NCBI GenBank assembly: GCA_021464415.1
Contig: CM038467.1
Location: 8,015,411 to 8,079,410 of the forward strand
DNA from: Lonicera japonica
Taxonomy: Eukaryota > Streptophyta > Magnoliopsida > Dipsacales > Caprifoliaceae
Length of the DNA: 64,000 bases
Reading direction: 5' to 3'
Shown one piece after another: positions 10,745 to 23,323 of this stretch. The notes under the pieces were generated by a model. It saw only the letters and a list, made by a program, of their open reading frames with translations. It had not been told where the DNA came from and searched no databases. Numbering within the stretch: the first letter of the stretch is position 1; every line of letters starts with the position of its first letter. Made by a program: the position numbers and the translations under genes.

Positions 10745-11530
10745 AAATGATCAATAAACACAACGTATTTTATTTTATTTTATTTTTCAGTTATACCAAA
10801 AAAAATTATTGTTTATTAAAAGTATGATTAAACTTTTTTCATTATTTCTCTTAGATCCGAATTATAACTTCCGTCAATTTTCTTTAACGAAATATTGAGT
10901 TGGCACAAAAAATCTAATGTGGCACTTTTTAAAAATAAAATAAAAATGATTTGGCATTTAATCTTTTCTTCCCAATTTATTTTCTCTCTCTTCAATTTTT
11001 TCATTCGAGCCACTCCATTGACTCCGGCTACCTCCATTTTTTCTCTGACCACTCTATTGACTCCGGCCACCTCCATTTTTTTCATCTTCTTCCTTTATGA
11101 ACCCTTCCCCCATCTCCTCAAACGATGATGACTCGCCGTAAGTAGGTTTATAATATTAGAAGATAAAAAATGGAGTATGCGGAGAAAAAATCGAGGTGGC
11201 CCGAGAAAAAATTGCGGTGGCTAGAGTCAATGGAGTGGCCAGAGAAAAAATGGAGGTGGGCGGAATCAATGGAGTGGCCGAAGAAAATGGTGCCACGCCA
11301 ATCCTCTAACTTAACTCAATTTAGGCCACGTCATTTTTATTTTTATTTTTTTTAAAGTGCCATGTCAGATTTTTGCCAACTCAGCATTCCATTAAGAATA
11401 ATTGACAGAAGTTACAATTTGGACTTAAGAGAAATAACGAGAAAAGTTTATTTGATACTTTTGATGAAAAATGGAATTCGTTGACATAACTGAAAAACGG
11501 GGTAAAACACGTTGTGCTTATTGGTCACTT
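10745..11530. mobile_element. Mutator-like foldback element, 786 bp
   Basis: Long inverted arms: AAATGATCAATAAACACAAC on the left answers AAGTGACCAATAAGCACAAC read from the right, continuing through TTTTTCAGTTAT, AAAAGTAT, TCTTAGATCCGAATT/TTAAGTCCAAATT and GTGGCACTTT. It is flanked by a 9-bp target duplication with one mismatch (AAATTAGTT 10736-10744; AAATTTGTT 11531-11539), as for Mutator-like elements. The middle carries tandem modules based on TGGAGTGGCC and GAGAAAAAATGG, which create spurious ORFs. No transposase. Confidence 0.85.
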
Positions 11531-12306
11531 AAATTTGTTGCTTGTTTGAATTAGAATTATAGGAATGACGATTAATTTAGTTAATTAAAATTTTGTTTGG
11601 AACTCAATAGTGTAAATTGAAAAGAAAATAGATATAATTTAAATAAAAGAATAAAAATTAGTACTATGAACACAATAATAGACATTTAATTTTAATAAAG
11701 TAATTAGTAAAATTTATAAGTGCCGCAGAAAATTGTCTATATTATGTATCAGGAATTATAGTTGTGTTATAAGGATATATTAGTGAAAAAAGAAGAAGAA
11801 GAAGAACGATCGTGAGAAATTAAAAGTATAAATATTCATTATTATATTAGATCCAACCCATTTAAATCATGTTGAATTTTCATCTAAATAATATGGGGGT
11901 GTGTGTAAATTTAAAGATATTAAGCGACTGGAAATAGTTAAAGTTACATGGCAGTACAAATTTCGAGGCCCATCTTTGCGGCCCAATCTAGAAAATTTTA
12001 TTTTTTTGGTATACTAAATTTGGATGTCGTTTGAAAAAAAAACAAAAAAACAGTGCAATTGTAAAAATGGTATTTATTAGTTGCGTTAATGATTTCTCAT
12101 ATATTTGATGGTCATTTTAGTGACGAAATTGAAATTCCAGTTGCTCATTTTGACTTATGTTATAAAGTAATATTGTTTATGCTAGTGTAAATTTTATAGT
12201 ATACTGTAATGTTCATTATCACTACGGTATATGACGAATTTCTCCTAAATAGCATTGATTTATTCTTAAAAAAAATCATCAGGATTCCCATTTAGCATAT
12301 GTGCAT

Positions 12307-12680
12307 TTTGTTCTATTTTGCACAGTACCAAACCTAATAAAATATAAGTTTTGTTGGAAATTTGATTGTTGTGTTTTACTCATAATTAAACTTGCTCGAA
12401 ATATGCAAAAGCGAATTTGCACTAAAACAATGAAGTTGTATTACATTCTAGAAACGTGTAAAAGTTGTTTTGCACCTAGACAAAAATTGCTTTCCTCTAT
12501 TTTGTTTTGCTCAATTCCAAACCTAAGAAAATATAAGTTTTGTTGGAAATCAGATTATTGTGTTTTGCTTGTAATCAAACTTGCTCGAAATTTGCAAATG
12601 CGAATTTGCAGTAAAACAGTGAAGTTGTATTACATTATAGAAATGTGTAAAAGTCGTTTTACACATGAACACAAATTGGT
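12307..12680 (+). repeat. Tandem duplication, period about 187 bp
   Basis: ATATAAGTTTTGTTGGAAAT and GTGAAGTTGTATTACATT-type segments recur at a spacing of about 187 bases. The two units happen to be open in one frame (12301-12735, 144 aa, two similar halves), but the sequence lies in the foldback arm and matches nothing I know, so I treat it as non-coding. Confidence 0.7.
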
Positions 12681-13969
12681 TTTCTTATTTATTTTGGTCT
12701 TTATTGCTTTGTTAATAGTTTTCTTATTTACGTAAGATTGTTATTTCATTATTTCAGATTGGATGTACTCTATTATATCACTATATAGAGATATAATCAT
12801 TCAAGAGATTAGGGTGTGAAATATTCTTCTTTCTGTGGGATTTGGTTGGAATATTTCATCTTGCTGTGAGAGAGATTAAATAGTTGTTGATTTTCTTCCT
12901 TTGTGAGAGCTTTAAGTACAACAATTCCTGTGATAAATTTTGTAATCATTTTCAAATAATTAGTAAAATTTTCGTTTGTCAAATATTTTGTGCTCCATCA
13001 TCTATTTTCTTGCTTTTTTCTCATCCTATTATCTTGAGTTATTAATATTCATTATTTGAATTAAAGTACATTACGTGATTAATTGCTAATAATCACAACA
13101 CCTTTTTCAGTAGCGAGTGAATTTGTTGGGGTGAAAAGAGGTAATGTAGGGGAGAAATATGTTTTATTTGTGTATGGACCCCACAAAGAGGGTTATATAT
13201 GTGCATACGCATGAATATAAAATCTTATTTAATTTGAGATAACAAAAGTATAAACCAATCATGCATATATATTTGAAAATATCATTCTCATTGGTTTACA
13301 GTGAAAAACCAATAATGAATTCCATGAGAGGATGGAAATAGCTGGGCACCAACAATCCAAATTTAAAAAAAAATCCATCAACCATTTCTCATTATAATTT
13401 GCATTTTTAAGTAGACAAATATAATTAATCCAAAACTGATAAAATAATCTTTGGTATATAAACGAATTTGATCTAGATTTATTGCAGTTTCTGTTGTGAT
13501 TATTAGCAATTAATCATGCCACAAATCTTAATTCAAATAATGGATATTAATAACTATAGATAATATGATAAGGAAAAAAAAGCAAGAAGATAGATGATGG
13601 AACACACAATATTCAACAAACAAATATTTCACTAATTCTTTGAAAATGATTACAAAATCACTCACAATAATTATTGCACTCAAAGCTCTTATAGAAGAAG
13701 AAAATCAGGAGCTCTTTAATCTCTCCCTCTCACACAACAAAATTAATTATCCCACCAATTCCCACAAAACGAAGAATTATTCCCTTACCTTAATCTATTG
13801 AATGATTATTTCTATATATAGTGATATAATAGATTAGATATAATCTAGAATAAGTTAATAACAATTCTATGTAAATAATAAACTATTGACAATGTAATAG
13901 AGACCAAAATAAATAATAAAATTTATTTTACGTTCAGGGGCAAAACAACTTTTGTATTTTTCTCGCATA

Positions 13970-14095
13970 GATGCAAAAGAGCATTTACACCTTTCCAGAA
14001 TGCAATTTTATAGGTGCAAAAGTGCTTTTACGCCTTTCCAAAATGCAATCTTATAGGTGCAAAAGCGCGTTTGCACCTTTTCAGAATGCAATATT
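13970..14095. repeat. Three tandem palindromic modules, about 45 bp each
   Basis: Each unit has GGTGCAAAAG, a few bases, then CTTTTACGCC/TTTGCACC-type complement, followed by TTTCCAGAATGCAAT. The units alternate a short hairpin with a constant linker. Confidence 0.75.
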
Positions 14096-14523
14096 TCTTA
14101 TTTTTTTTACCGCAAATCCTCTTTTGTACTATTTGATAAAATTTGATTACAAGCCAAACAGAACAATCCGATTTCCAACAAAACTCATATTTTCTTGGGT
14201 TTGGAACCTAGCCAAATAACACAACAGTTTCAGAATTTAACCGATGTTGCCAAACAAACTAGGAAGAACTGGGAATCTTATATTGATTTAAATAATTATA
14301 AAAATTGGGTAGCTTCAATTGTTTTAAAGAGTTATTATTCTAAGCATGGCACTTAAACGATAATCTAGCTATACAAAAACATGCAAAGAAATTTGGGAAA
14401 TGTCCAAGAATGCCCAATCAGAAAAACCAATACTTAGATTCGTGATTTAATGACGCTTATTATATTAATAAACTATATAGTTCATGAATTATAAGTCTAA
14501 CCCCTTTTTTTTTACCCAGTGAC

Positions 14524-15253
14524 TAGGGCTGGCAATTCGGGTTCGCGTGTCGTGTTTGGGTCGTTTCAACACACAAGTATTACAGTATTAGTGTCAACCC
14601 GAACACGGCCCGTTTAACTAATTGTGTCATTTATAGTAACTCGAACACGACCCGTTTATTTTACAGGTTACATGACACGACCAGACTAACCCGTTTAATA
14701 AATAGGTCGTGTTAAACTTGCAACTCGACATGACACGATTAACCTTTTATGATTATAATGACAATTAAGTATCATGTGAAAAAAATTAACTTGTTTTAAA
14801 ATAGTTTTAAATTTTTAATAAGTAATTAATAATAAGTATTACCCAATACCAAAATTCAATATTTAATCAAAAATAATATGAGAATAATTAATAATCTAGA
14901 GTCAAAATAGATAGCATTCTATAACTGAAGTAAAAACATAAAAAATTAGTGTTTATCCATCATCAAAAACATAATAACTATTGTTTACAACTAATACTCA
15001 AAATAAAAATATAATTGTCTAAGTAAGATGGCAAAATAAAAAAAAGATATATATATAGCTGCAAAAAATAATCGTGTTAATTACGGGTCAATTTCGAGTT
15101 AGCGGGTTAACCCGAACACGACCCGTTTAGTTTGCGGGTTAGGTGGGTCTGACCCGAAATTGACCCGAACCCGTTTATGCTTAACACAAACCCGCTAACT
15201 CCGTGTTGAGTTCGTGTCGAGTTAGCGTGTCGTGTCAAACATTGCCAGTCCTA
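14524..15253. mobile_element. Non-autonomous hAT element, 730 bp
   Basis: Terminal inverted repeats TAGGGCTGGCAAT (left) and ATTGCCAGTCCTA (right) match with one mismatch. They are flanked by a perfect 8-bp target duplication CCAGTGAC (14516-14523; 15254-15261), the hAT signature. Subterminal regions are rich in repeated CCCG, ACACGA and GACCCG motifs (for example ACCCGAACACGACCCGTTTA), likely transposase-binding clusters. The core is AT-rich with no transposase. Confidence 0.93.
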
Positions 15254-15261
15254 CCAGTGAC

Positions 15262-16500
15262 ATGGCCATTTTCAGAACAATTTGTTATACCAATAATGAA
15301 AACGAATAATTTGATTCTTTATTAAATTATATACAAAAAATTATTCATAAGAAAATGTAACATCTCAAGATTAAATCGGTGAAAATTAAGTAAAATCATT
15401 TTTTTTCAATTAAAATTTGACATATCTTCTTGTGTAAATTTTATAAATATATTATTACTCACAAAATGGTAGTTTAATGATATTCCAAGCACGATTTTAT
15501 CAATAATTTTTAACTTGGTACCACTACTCACTTTTAGGAAAATTAAATTTTATTCTCAAATCACATAGATGACACTTTACAATTTTTTGTCCTAAGCTAC
15601 AGTGGATAAAAATAAATAAATCACTTAAGTAAACTATTTATACTTTTGAATTTATTTCACTATAGTATTCAACTAATATTTTAACATATATAAAAGACAA
15701 GTTGAACATCAACTAGGCTTTAGAAAGGGAATATAGAGAGCTTGAATACGTTTGCATGTAGAGCTGCAAGGTCACAAACCTTCCAAATTAACTCGAGTCA
15801 CTTTAAATCCCTTTATCCATGGATAAATAATGTAATTTTAAAACCAAGTACAATTAGTATTTATGGCGTGTTTGATTAGTCGAATTAAGATAGGGAATAT
15901 AATTAAATATAATTTTTTGTTTGGTGCATTACCGGGATGGGATACATTAAGGGTATGAAAACCTTACTTTAATTTATCCTCTTCGGCCACCAAAAACTAT
16001 TACGCATACAAATGAAATTAAAATTGCCATCATCACTCCATCCCCAGTAAGACCACGTTTTTACATTTGTTATATATATTGATTCAGTGTATGGTTCATC
16101 TTTTTTTATTAATTTATATACATTGATTCATTATATGGTTCGTATTGTTTAATATTGTGTTTATTACATCTAATAATTTTAAATTTTTTTCTTGAATTTA
16201 TTGAAATTATTAAAATTTTACTTATTAAATGCACAATAAAGGTGTATTACTAAAACTGAAAAACAATTACCTTATCCGACACATTTCAGATTATAAATTG
16301 GATTATCATATCTTATGCAGTTATTTAATATAGGACTATGTCAAACATAAGACTTGAATTAGTGTTATTCGACTAATCTTTATCCAATATTGCCTTATTT
16401 TATAGCGCGTCAAACGCAGACTTAGCCTATATAGAGTCTCATGCTCAATAAACACTGAAAGCTAACTTAGGGCATTTAATTATTTTGACAATTCACATGC
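15262..16500. other. AT-rich intergenic DNA, nothing recognised
   Basis: No gene fragment recognised; ends at the trinucleotide microsatellite. Confidence 0.5.
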
Positions 16501-16512
16501 AATTCTACTTCG

Positions 16513-16533
16513 TTGTGTGTGTGTTTTCTTCTT

Positions 16534-16621
<88 letters not shown>
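16513..16621. repeat. Compound microsatellite (TG)n(CTT)n(ATT)n
   Basis: A short TG run passes into (CTT)n and then about twenty ATT units. Overlapping long frames of Ile, Asn, Lys or Arg runs here are artefacts of the repeat. Confidence 0.95.
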
Positions 16622-16622
<1 letters not shown>

Positions 16623-17370
16623 GTTCATGTTGTGAATTTTTTTTAAAAAAATAAAAGATAAAGTCATGGTCTGGGTCGTTCATGATACATTTAAATAACT
16701 AGTTCATTTTTTTGTCTATTTGCTAAAGTGATTTTTTATCATTCTAAAAGCACATTTTTCGTATGCATTATTGATGTGTAGAGAGAAAGGATAATATAAA
16801 TTGTATTTTTGATAATCTCTAATGATACAAGAGAGGACCCTTTTTATAATGTTATGTACACAATGAGAGATATGTTATAATAAGGAAACCAACTATAATA
16901 TGGAAACTAAATATACATCAAATAATTTATAATAAATTATAACACTTCCCTCAAGTTAGCGAATAAATATCGAACATGCCTAACCTGCTGACCAATTTGG
17001 AAAATATTCTATTGGAAACAGCCTTTGTGAGTATATCAGTCATCTAATTTTTTCGAACATATATAAGGCACTACAATTATGTTTTCTTCCAACTTTTCTT
17101 TAATAAAGAATCTCTCCACTTTTTACCATGTTGATCCGGATTCTAAGCAATAACACATGATGCTTTGTTATCACTTTATAAAATCACAGGTTCTCTCGGT
17201 GGATAACTTAGATATGTCAATAGCAACTTCAGCCACAATAACTCTTAGACTTCCACCGTTATTCCTTGATGTTCGTTTTCAACGCTCGAACTATAAACAA
17301 CATTTTATTTCTTATTTCTCTAAGTGATGAGATACCCACCAATAAATGTGAAATACCATAATGTAGACCG

Positions 17371-17643
17371 TCAGTCACCTACGTTTTTGGCCCAATCGGC
17401 ATGAGTGTGTTCTTCAACTTTTAAAAATTCACTATTCTTTGTAATTAAAATATCTTTTATTGGAGCTGCCTTTAGATAACTAATGATCTTCATATCGGCC
17501 CGCATATGCTTCTCTCCAGGATTATGTATGAATTGATTCACTGTACTCAATGCATAAGAAATGCCAGGATTAGTATATGATAGATATATTAGCTTTATCA
17601 CCAATCTCTGATAACGCCCTTTATTTATCAGCATTAACTTCAA
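17371..17643 (-). pseudogene. copia polyprotein fragment, RT C-terminus to RNase H
   Basis: The minus-strand frame reads KGRYQRLV, KLIYLSYTNPGISYALS, VNQFIHNPGEKHM, SYLKAAP and HTHADWA, which are the conserved copia blocks KGxYQRLVGKLIYLxxTRPDI, FMxxPxxxH and the RNase H start AYTDADWA (here HTHADWA). It belongs to the same decayed element as 18955-19149, from which it is separated by the nested hAT insertion. Non-functional. Confidence 0.9.
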
Positions 17644-17710
17644 TTTGCAATTTCAAACATTCAGTCGTGGGTGTATCTGATGGTTGGAAAACACAGATTG
17701 TAGTCTCACT

Positions 17711-18831
17711 TAGGGGTGTTTTCGGTTTCGGTCGGGGTAGAGATTGGGGTACCCCAAACCCTCCCCAAACTTCATAATTCGGTTTCGGTTCGGTTCGGTT
17801 TTGGTTTTCATACCTATGGAACCCAAACCCTCCCCAAATTATTCGGTTTCGGTCTAATTCGGTCGGTTTCGGATTTTTTTATATCGTTAAAACTTTAGTT
17901 AAGAACTGCACAAAAATACACACTTTAAAGTTCACAAATTATTCGGTTTTCTAGTCTCCCTTTCAACTAAATACACAAAAATGTAATCTACTGTCCCATG
18001 TGTTCAGTGGAGTTCAATTTTTTAAAAAAAAAATAGCACCAAAAATATAATCTACTGTCCCATGTGTTCAGTGGAGTTCAGTTTTTAAAAAAACAAATAG
18101 CACAATCTTCATTGCATTTCATTACAGATCCAAAAACAAGACATATATATAACAATAAAATCAATCATAGCTGTTAGTTTTATTAAAGAGGAAAATAGAT
18201 ACATATATATACAGATCTGCAAACACCCACACACATACATATATATATATAATTATATATACAAATCCAAAAACATACACACATATATGGATATATATAT
18301 ATATAATCCTAACATACACACACATATATACAAACACACACACATATACAAATCCGAAAACACCCTAGATCTAGACAACCTGAGCTAAGGATGAGATTGG
18401 TTGTGCGCCGTGACGGTGTGCAGCGGCAGTACGGAGCTCACTACAAAAGGGCGAAGGGCTGTGGGCTGAGAGAGAGAGAGAGAGACATTGGTTGGGGAGT
18501 GGGAGGTTGTGCGGCACAAATGGGGACTGGGAGGTTGTGCGGCACAAATGGGGACTGGGAGGGTGTGAGAATTGAGATGAATTAGGTTTTTTTTTACCTT
18601 TTGTCTTTTAAAGTAACACACCTAAATGGAAAAACCATTTCTTTTTAAAAAAAGTTTCGGGCAATTCGGTCCAATTCGGTTTACCCGAGAACCGAACCGA
18701 CCCAAACCATTCGGTTTCGGTTTCGGTTTTTGATTTCGGTTTCGGTTTTTTTTTCGGTTCGGGTAATTTCGGATTATAACGGATCGGATCGGTTCGTTCG
18801 TTCGGTTTTCGGATTTCTGACAACACCCCTA
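17711..18831. mobile_element. Non-autonomous hAT element nested in the copia relic, 1121 bp
   Basis: Inverted ends TAGGGGTGTT (left) and AACACCCCTA (right) are flanked by a perfect 8-bp target duplication GTCTCACT (17703-17710; 18832-18839). Both subterminal zones are dense in TTCGGTTTCGGT and its complement. The core holds AT-rich sequence, (CA)n/(TA)n runs at about 18200-18350, and a GC-richer block (18385-18590) containing a 36-bp-scale tandem duplication of GGGAGGTTGTGCGGCAC. No transposase. It cuts the copia reverse transcriptase in two. Confidence 0.95.
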
Positions 18832-18954
18832 GTCTCACTTAATAAATCCAATACTTTTTGAAGATCTAAACACTTCGATTCCCAATAACTACTTCAGTTC
18901 GCCAATATTTTTCATCTCGAACTTCTAAGATAGATATTACTTCAGTGCTTTTCA

Positions 18955-19149
18955 TTATCGTGGGTCATTCCCGGTAATCACCATGCCATCGACATAAACA
19001 ATGAATGCTGTGATTTTTTCATGGCACTTTTTAAAAAACAATGTATAATCGAAATTACTCTGTTGATAACCAAACTTTCTCATTAATCTAGCAAATATCC
19101 CGAACCATGCTCTCATATACTGTTTTAAGTCATACAAGGACATTTTCAA
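18955..19149 (-). pseudogene. copia reverse transcriptase fragment
   Basis: The minus frame reads KMSLYDLKQYMRAWFG, KFGYQQSNFDYTLF and FIVYVDGMVITGND, corresponding to KKSLYGLKQSPRAWF and the catalytic box YVDDM. The second catalytic Asp is Gly here (YVDG), so the enzyme would be dead even without the broken frames. Farther up (about 19490-19330, minus) a further RT block resembling VGCKWVYTVKYKADGTIERYK is recognisable but contains stops. Confidence 0.9.
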
Positions 19150-20239
19150 TTTGCATTACTTTGTCTCTATGCTTTACCAGAACAGTGTACCTTAGTTGGA
19201 GCTCCATGTATACCTCATTTTCTAAATCCCTCTGTAATAATGCATTATTCACATCAAATTAGTGTTATGGCTAATATAGATTTGTCGCTAAAATAGCGAG
19301 ACATAATAAAATGTTAATTTTTGCCATTAGTGCAAATGTCTCCAAATAATCGATCCCATGTGTCTGGGTGTATCATTTCGTTACTAGTCTTACTTTGTAT
19401 CTTTTGATGGTTCTGTTTGTCTTATATTTCATTGTGTACACTCATTTGCAACCAACGAGTTTATTTTCTACTCGCAGCTCAATTACGTCCCACGTACCAT
19501 TATTTCTTAAGAATTTATTCTCCTCATCCGTAACTGCTTTTTATGTTAGATCACTTAAGACTTCCTACACACTGTTAGGAATAAATACATACGATAATTG
19601 ATTCATGAATGATTTATTCGATTCAAACAACTTATTGTACGACACATAATTACTCATGGTGTATTTTGCCTTATTAATGAGATCAGATTCATATGTCGGT
19701 TTAGGTACGCATCTACAATTTCAATTAATGAGTTATTTTCTAAAAGGTTCAGGAGATGATTCATGATATTTAAATTCAGACGTGGTCGAAGGAGGCGATT
19801 GATAATTCGTATCAGGTAGAGGCAATGGAAAGCTTGAACTCAGCGAGCTTAGTTTTGGCAAACGTGGTGGTGAGATCGAATGATTAGTACAAGTTCGCAG
19901 TGAGAGGGAGATTGAGTCTAGTGGTGAACTCAATAAGCTTGAAGTTGGCGATAAGATCTCAACTTGAATTATCTTGTTGCCATTATCACAATTAGGAGTT
20001 TGAACTTTGTTACATTGCGTCTTCTAAAGTCCAGTCTAGTGAAAGTACATGTCTCATATGATACCATATTGACGTGTAAAAAGAGATGAGAATATGAATT
20101 GTATTTTTGATAATTTCTAACGATACAATAAAAACTTTAGTTATAGTGTTATGTACGCAATAAAAAATATGGTAGAATAAGAAAACTTACTACAATAAGG
20201 AACCAAATATACATCAAATACTCTATAACATATTCTAAT

Positions 20240-22076
20240 ATGTATGAATAGTGGAAAAGTATGTATTTTTCATCATAGGCTATGGTGAGTACCTCTTTAA
20301 ATTTATATATGTTATTATTATTTATTTAGGGGTGATGATATGTTGAACATTGTTACAATAATTATATATATATATATATAATGATTAATATAATAAGCAA
20401 TTATTCTTGTTAATTTGTGGTGAATAATGGTGTGGTGTAATTTGTTATGATATACATACATATAATATAATGAATACTCTATATTATATAAAAAAATAAA
20501 ATAGATAGTGTGGGTTATGAAAAAAAATTATTAAATTAAACAATCGGTCATTTTAATATTGTTTAAATATAATTAAAACATTAGATTAACAAATTAAAAT
20601 CTAAAAAAATATTAATTTATAGAAATATCCATTATATATGCTTTATTAAAAAGTAAAATATAGAATAACTTTTTATATAACTACTCAGTGACAGTGACCC
20701 AACACTTAAAAAAGCTTGAAAGGTGAGCACCTAACATCACTAAACGCCTCATAAATCATAAGTAACAAACATATGCTTGAGAAACAAAAAAACAAAGTGA
20801 CTTTAAACAAAAGTTAGTGATTATTTTAAACTATAGAGAGGTACATATATCCTTAAAGGTGGGGCTCGATGAAATGATAGCCACAATAGTTCTTTCTTGA
20901 ATATATGTTCTCAGCCCCAAGTATACAAATATAGACAAAAACAAATCGAGACTTCGTTTGTTTGTTTTATAAGTTCTAAATTAATTATTTTGTACTGAAA
21001 TTTTGGAAAAAAAAAATATCCAATCAAACAAATAACGAGAATAGTGCGAAGTGAAAAATAAAAGAGTGGGAGGCACATGAATTTGCACGTACTATTATTA
21101 TTATTATTATTATTATGAAGATAAGTATAAAAAAGCAGAACAAGAAGTAAGGTCCTCAAAAGTTATGAAAGGGAATGCCTTTTTGCGCAACACACACAGT
21201 ACATGCAGCCTTAAACATGCACTACGTACGCGCGTAAAGACTAAAGACCAACCATTTACATCCCTAAATTCTTTTTTCCTTCTTATTTTTTCCAAACTAA
21301 TTTATTTCAATTACCTCCTCCTCCCCTTCATGATTTAACTTTTAATTGCGGGGTGTCACAATTTAAATTAATAGTCTTATTTTGTGATCAGAATTAATAT
21401 ATCAAGTGTGGCTATAAAAAAATAGTTGTGTTCTTCTTCATTATTGATTAGTGTAAAGTTAATATATATGTTAAATTAATTAAAATTAAAATTAAATTAT
21501 TAATTTAAGATACCAATTAAGCCTTCAATATCCAACAAAAAATATGAATATACACGCCGGTCTTCTATTTCACAAATGTATTATAACTGTTTTTTTTTAA
21601 TTAAATTTACAAGCGAGAAATGGCTTGCTAAGGAATGCACGTATTGTTGTGTCACAGTTAGCCAACAAACATATATATTGGGGAGAATTTAAGTTAAAAT
21701 TGGTGTAAAAAGTTTTACATCTATTAATAATTAACTTTATCTCAATTTCATAGTTTGTCAGTCTAACCATTGTGTTAGTCCTTTATAATATCTAAAAAAT
21801 GCGTGCAAAAAATTAAAGTAATTGGATATGCACAAGTCCTCATCATAATTATGTTATATAGTGGGTTATGAACCTTACAAAAACAAGTAAAAGTAAATAT
21901 AGTGAATATATGGTTACAAGTATCGAATTGATTCAAAACATTACATTATTGATAAATATAATAACAATAGCTTATCCAACAATATAATTTATAAATTATG
22001 AATATGAAATTAAAAAAGTTATGAATAGGTGTAAAACTTTAATTTTAGACCAATATAACTTGAACATTTTCCATAT

Positions 22077-22111
<35 letters not shown>

Positions 22112-22380
22112 TTAATATTATTAATAAGATTGTATAAAAATTGCAGAGACTAAAGATTGTTAAAAAATAGACCACATAAAATGTAACATCAAGCATTACA
22201 AAATGTTTCAAAGAGCTTACAAATATTGTAAGAAAAATAAAATAAAAAATGAACATATCAAAAGTCTTAAAATAATAAATAAAACCTTGAGACAACGAGA
22301 GAACACCAAAGATAAGTACCATAAGGCACACCAAAAATATGTAACAACGTACGATTAGAAATATGCAGTCCAATTGGTGT
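20240..22380. other. AT-rich intergenic DNA with microsatellites
   Basis: No gene or bounded element recognised. Contains (ATT)n at about 21091-21115 and (AT)n at 22083-22107. Confidence 0.5.
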
Positions 22381-22870
22381 CTTCATACTTGGAGCATCTC
22401 CAAATCTACCATAAAATATGAAAATTTAGGATACCACGTAGGATAGATAGACAAGGTTCCAAAAAAATGGTCTCCAATGCGACAATTAATAATGATCATC
22501 AAACTTATGTGACAAAAATGAAAATAAACCTTGTGAATGTGACCCTTTAAAAGTTGAGGGTGTCTTAGATAATGTATTGATGCTACATTATCTTTTTTGT
22601 CTACTTTTATTTTTCAAGTTTTTAAATATTTTAACTTTAATTGTTTTTTATAGAAATTACATTATTAAAAAGTATTAATAGGATTTACCAAACAAGATTT
22701 ATATTACATATAAAGTTATTAATTTTATTTTTATGAATTTCCTAGAAGACTATCTTTTGAACAATTGTATTGTGGATTTTTTTTAAGAATTGTCCATCAA
22801 TAAATTAAACTTTTTCTGCCACACAAGAGAGATATGTTTACATATTCATGGTTTGAAACACTCCAACCTA
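22380..22870. repeat. Dispersed repeat, second copy of the 7.3-kb sequence
   Basis: Starts GGAGCATCTCCAAAT, a common plant MITE terminus, and shares several blocks with 7300-7500, including the ATAATGTxTTxATxxxACATTATC palindrome. It ends near CCAATTGGAGACGCTCTTATA, a degenerate inverse of the start. Confidence 0.6.
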
Positions 22871-23323
22871 TTTTCCAATTGGAGACGCTCTTATAGTGAG
22901 ATTCCACCACATATGCTTGAAGCATAAATTAAATTAAAGATAATTTTTAAATGCATCCGCTTAATTAAATTTGTCACTTCACTTAACATTTTTAACTATG
23001 AAAATATAACCCTAAAACTCTGTAAACTCAACCGCCAATTTGCGCTCTTCCTCTTTTTTTCTTTTCACTCCCTTTTCTCATCTCATTCAGTCATTCTCCT
23101 GTCTTAATGAATTTCTTTCAATTCGTTAATGGATGTCGTTGTTTTTCTTTCTTTACTCCGTTTTTCTATTTTTTTCCTCTAAATTAATTTCCTATCTCTT
23201 CCTTAAAAGGTATGTTCTAGAATAGAGATTTTGTTAAAAGTGTGGATTTATATTTCATTTTAAAATTTCAAATGAAATACAATTGGTGATTGTCTATGAA
23301 TTTTCGGTGGAATCTTTTCTATT

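Larger units (their letters stand above)
12300..14220. repeat. Large foldback element with arms of about 800 bp
   Basis: The left arm (about 12300-13100) and right arm (about 13490-14220) are inverted relatives: AAGAAAATATAAGTTTTGTT against the inverse of CAAAACTCATATTTTCTTGG; TGATTAATTGCTAATAATCA against TGATTATTAGCAATTAATCA; CCATCATCTATTTTCTTGC against its inverse at about 13577-13600; and TATA-like CTATATAGAGATATAATCATTCAA against its inverse near 13800. The spacer 13110-13480 is unrelated AT-rich DNA. The left arm holds a tandem duplication of about 187 bp, the right arm three palindromic modules of about 45 bp. It could also be two inverted solo LTRs; no target duplication was resolved. 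Confidence 0.8.
16772..20230 (-). mobile_element. Ty1/copia retrotransposon relic with both LTRs
   Basis: Short, related LTRs lie at 16772-16944 (3' LTR in element orientation) and 20070-20230 (5' LTR), both TG...CA and sharing TGAATTGTATTTTTGATAAT-like and ATATACATCAAATA blocks. Next to the 5' LTR is TGGTATCA (minus strand, 20066-20059), the initiator-Met tRNA primer-binding site usual in copia. Next to the 3' LTR is the polypurine tract CTTGAGGGAAG. The internal region keeps reverse transcriptase and RNase-H-proximal motifs in broken frames; gag and protease are not visible, so the element is internally deleted. No clear 5-bp target duplication. A hAT element (17711-18831) sits inside it. 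Confidence 0.88.

Noticed and set aside
12301..12735. 144-codon ORF with two similar halves
   Set aside because: Arises from a 187-bp tandem duplication in a foldback arm; no family resemblance, and the inverted arm does not keep the frame.
16476..16683. Overlapping minus-strand ORFs with long Ile, Asn, Lys and Arg runs
   Set aside because: Direct translation of the (CTT)n/(ATT)n microsatellite in two frames.
18385..18621. Pro/Ser-rich minus ORF and Gly-rich plus ORF
   Set aside because: Lie inside the hAT element at 17711-18831 over a short tandem repeat; no conserved motif.
20911..22373. Minus ORFs rich in Phe, Ile, Tyr (for example 21996-22373)
   Set aside because: Expected from AT-rich DNA; no splice-compatible neighbours or domain motifs.
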